A DNA stretch of 64,000 nt, from positions 10,523,200-10,587,199 of the forward strand of contig NC_063281.1 of the NCBI RefSeq assembly GCF_910591885.1, written 5' to 3'. A program made the translations under genes and the position numbers. Source of the stretch: Bombus terrestris. Taxonomy: Eukaryota > Arthropoda > Insecta > Hymenoptera > Apidae. The notes beneath the pieces were generated by a model that saw only the letters and a program-made list of their open reading frames with translations, ran no database searches and was not told the DNA's origin. Shown one piece after another: positions 61,352 through 64,000 of the stretch; the first letter of the stretch is position 1, and each line of letters starts with the position of its first letter.

Positions 61352-63178
61352 AGAATATATTTATGAATAAAAACTGAAACCCATTTATTAGGGGACAATA
61401 TATTTTGGCAACAAAGGATATTTATTGTGCCGTTTTGTGACATACATCATATTCGCCGAAATTTCTATCGAAATATGTATATAGCATGCATCCGAATAAT
61501 ACACTTCCATTTATTACAGTGGAAGTTCAAGTTCCTATCCTTGTAATTTCATTTCGCACATTATCTAAATTGAAATATACAAAGATAGTTTTGCCCCATT
61601 TGCTAACACGATTCTAACAATTGTTACGCGACTCATTAGAGTGATGTAAACGACACGCGTTTTGTATTGAGCACTGAGATGCATTACTGGTTCAATTCAC
61701 ATATTGAAGGTACATTCGATTGTACATAAAATATAGAAAAACGATGTTAATAGCCATATCGTAAATATTGACATCCATTCAGGAATTCGTATCTATCATT
61801 AATTCTGGAATTGATTCTTTGCAAGATTCCTAACTTACGATTTAACATTTGGTAGTAAATTATAATACTTGGTATGTTGTCCATGATTTACGAAGATGTT
61901 TAGGGAAAAATTGATCTTCCTCTAATTTGTACTGCGATATAGTGTGAACATGATTTTCCGTGGCAAAGCAATCATTATTACTCTTAATAGTCAAACTCTA
62001 ATTAAATAAATCCTAACACTTTGCTACGAACAAAAAAGAAAAAATAAGGCACTTATATCTTTTCTAAAGACATTCTTTTAATATCGAAGAATAGAAACTT
62101 TGGTTTGGTTCTCTATTCTTGTTCCTTTGCCTTGGCAAAGTAGTTCCGTTAGGAGTGATGCGTTCTACGTCCTCTTAGGCATCGTGGCTATTCGATATCG
62201 TAATAATTAATGACAATAAAAAAATATTACGCTTTGTGTACATAGAGATCATATTCATCGGCGACATTGTTCATTAACGTTTTAGGTAAAATGTGTAAAT
62301 TCGAAATAACAATTCATTCGACGCTGATGAATAGTCATAACAATAACAATATTCGCATACTAAATTTGCATGTCGTGGCACAAGAATTGAGTAATTGCAG
62401 TAACCACCGCCACTTGCGTCTTTCCTAAATAAATTTTCAAACTAAGTAATTTACTTAAATTCTAAAAAGAGAAAAGAATTATCTGAGACACCTGTATATT
62501 ACTTTTATAATAATTAAAATTTTCCTGTAAAGTAATACATATAAAATATATAATTTGACACATATATGTATATTTTGTAATGCTGAAAACTTGTTTATCG
62601 CTAGAAGCAACAACTGCTTCTGAAATATAGTTACAGCGGAATCTTCTAGTGAGTATTGCATGTAGAGTTTGGTTATATCTCCTCGTCTATCTGTTAGCAA
62701 GTTCCTATTTGTTCTTTTCTATCTACTTGCACAAAATAGCCGCCAAAGATAAAAATTAATTAACGATTAATCAATTCATCACCTTCTATATTTACCAATA
62801 AATAAGCGAAAAATATTCCTTCATAAAATCCATCGTCATAATTTAAACCGAAAGAAGTACGCTGTTTTTAAGCCCTACTAAGTAGTAAATTTCTTATCGA
62901 ATCACAGACACATTTGGCAAATTTAGAACATACGAGAGATCTACTGAGTAATTTTGTAATTAATTTATTATTGGTTGTATCCTTTAGGAACGCGATGAAG
63001 GCTTTAGAAGCAGCTTGTAGCGTTCGCTCGTGTTATCTGCAACACAAAAATTATCTATTAACACAATGTTAAATTATTTTTTTTATCGACTAGATTAGAC
63101 TAGAAATTGAAGGGGGCATTGTAAATTATTTCCTAATAATCTTTCCTACATTCGAATATGAAACTTATTCCTTTCTTT
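61352..63178. other. Intergenic DNA and probable 3' UTR of the CP2 gene
   Basis: AT-rich without coding signal. The right part is downstream of the minus-strand CP2 stop codon and probably includes its 3' untranslated region, with AATAAA words on the minus strand near 62.97 kb. Confidence 0.5.
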
Positions 63179-63709
63179 CTACCCTAATAAATACAATTTA
63201 AATATCGGAGTTGTCTCTTTCAATTTCGAAGTCATCCTTCCCTTCTTCCCATCCTTACCTTTGATAGTTTCAACGAAGTACATGCTTTCGTCCTTCATGT
63301 TTGCTACCAATTCATCGGTAACTATTACATGGATACCTTGGGGGCCAAGAAAGAGTACAGAATGTAGTCGATCGTGGGGCAAACTTAAGGTGTTCAGTAG
63401 CTTGTTTATCAAGGCACTGCTGGTCAGACTGTCCAAGTAAGCAACTCTCCAAAGCGAACCGTTGTCTTCCAACGAGAAATAGAGGGTAAGTTTTGGGGTT
63501 GGCGCTTTCGAGTGCAGTGCATTGAACAATCGAATCCCATCAGCCAGGCCACAAATTTGGATTAAGTCGTCTCTAGAGAGTCGCAAGATATCCGAAGCAG
63601 AGAAGCTCGCGAACGTGGACTCGAATGCATTGAAACGACTAGCACGGAGCCACGTGGTTGTCTGTGCCGCGTTTGCGTCTGGTGACAATTGAGCCAAACA
63701 CGACGGTGC
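63179..63709 (-). CDS. gem: CP2/LSF-type transcription factor, last coding exon (partial)
   Basis: The C-terminal 176 codons of a TFCP2/UBP1-type factor (Drosophila gemini). The acceptor TATATAG precedes APSCLAQLSPDANAAQ. A SAM-like segment follows (TTTWLRASRFNAFESTFASF, then DILRLSRDDLIQICGLADGIRLFNALHSK), and then the C-terminal dimerisation region with LTLYFSLED, LHSVLFLGPQGIHVIVTDELV and DESMYFVETI. The frame is open from the acceptor to TAG. The DNA-binding CP2 domain is not in this exon and must lie in exons beyond the right edge of the window. The remaining 291 bases to the edge look like intron. Confidence 0.88.
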   Translation of the reverse strand, partial: APSCLAQLSPDANAAQTTTWLRASRFNAFESTFASFSASDILRLSRDDLIQICGLADGIRLFNALHSKAPTPKLTLYFSLEDNGSLWRVAYLDSLTSSALINKLLNTLSLPHDRLHSVLFLGPQGIHVIVTDELVANMKDESMYFVETIKGKDGKKGRMTSKLKETTPIFKLYLLG

Positions 63710-64000
63710 CTATATAATCAGACAAATTGTATTTTTACGAGTTCCAGTTTACCGTAATATTTAAACTGAATGTTGTTTTTGTTCTTCTAAGCGGACTCCT
63801 CTAAGTAACGCGAGACAAAATTTACTAATTTACGTTCTCAATGGACCGAGACCCTAATCGTTTGCACTCGGAATGCATTTTAACATTTCTATCTATCAAC
63901 TGAGTAACAAAAATCCAAAAAGGTTTACAATTATTTTATTTATGTTTACCGAGAAGGAAACTGTAATTTTCGAATCACGCAGCATACTCTAACGATAAAC

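Noticed and set aside
1..64000. CRISPR arrays, operons or prokaryotic insertions
   Set aside because: No regular direct repeat-spacer pattern or bacterial-style gene run exists. Introns and gene families are all animal.

Overview
The window looks like nuclear DNA from an insect, most probably a bee or another hymenopteran. It is AT-rich with many CpG-containing words. Its genes have short coding exons and GT-AG introns and lie between long gene-poor stretches. The recognisable proteins are all animal housekeeping or developmental families. Species cannot be fixed from sequence reading alone.

Layout. Positions 1-13.8 kb contain no gene I can identify. They hold microsatellites, a degenerate repeat cluster at 11.4-11.9 kb, a promoter-like TATA/CRE cluster near 3 kb and a GC-richer block near 12.4 kb. 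From 13.8 to 21.3 kb there is a compact gene group: TMA7 (minus), DHFR (plus, 5 coding exons), a deleted piggyBac-like relic just behind DHFR, HINT1 (minus, 2 exons) and a Cdk4/6-type cyclin-dependent kinase (minus, 4 coding exons, long N-terminal extension). From 21.3 to 34.9 kb I see no gene, apart from a CpG-rich block at 25.3-27.3 kb and a GA-rich leader at 33.3-34.9 kb.

A large plus-strand gene runs from 34,893 to 46,984. I could join 15 coding exons in a continuous frame (1,243 codons) for a single-pass membrane protein: signal peptide, proline-rich and mucin-like Ser/Thr region, EGF-like module, SEA domain, calcium-binding-type EGF pair, transmembrane helix and proline-rich cytoplasmic tail. 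From 50.9 to 52 kb there are two weak candidate small genes. NTAQ1 (N-terminal glutamine amidohydrolase, minus) lies at 52.3-54.0 kb. An isochorismatase-domain gene (plus) and dUTPase (minus) converge at 55.3-57.1 kb.

The most unusual locus is at 58.2-61.2 kb. Three separate upstream exons each carry their own ATG and each end in the first half of a hydrophobic helix. All three end in the same splice phase and can join one shared last exon, which completes the helix and adds a short lysine-rich tail ending in KKKK. I do not recognise this family. At the right edge, 63,179-63,709 (minus) is the last coding exon of a CP2/LSF (TFCP2, Drosophila gemini) transcription factor that continues beyond the window.

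The genes are not an operon or a pathway cluster. DHFR and dUTPase both serve thymidylate supply and Cdk4 acts in G1 control, but this proximity may be chance. Exon boundaries were derived by reading splice sites and checking frame and phase by eye; no RNA evidence or homology search was available.
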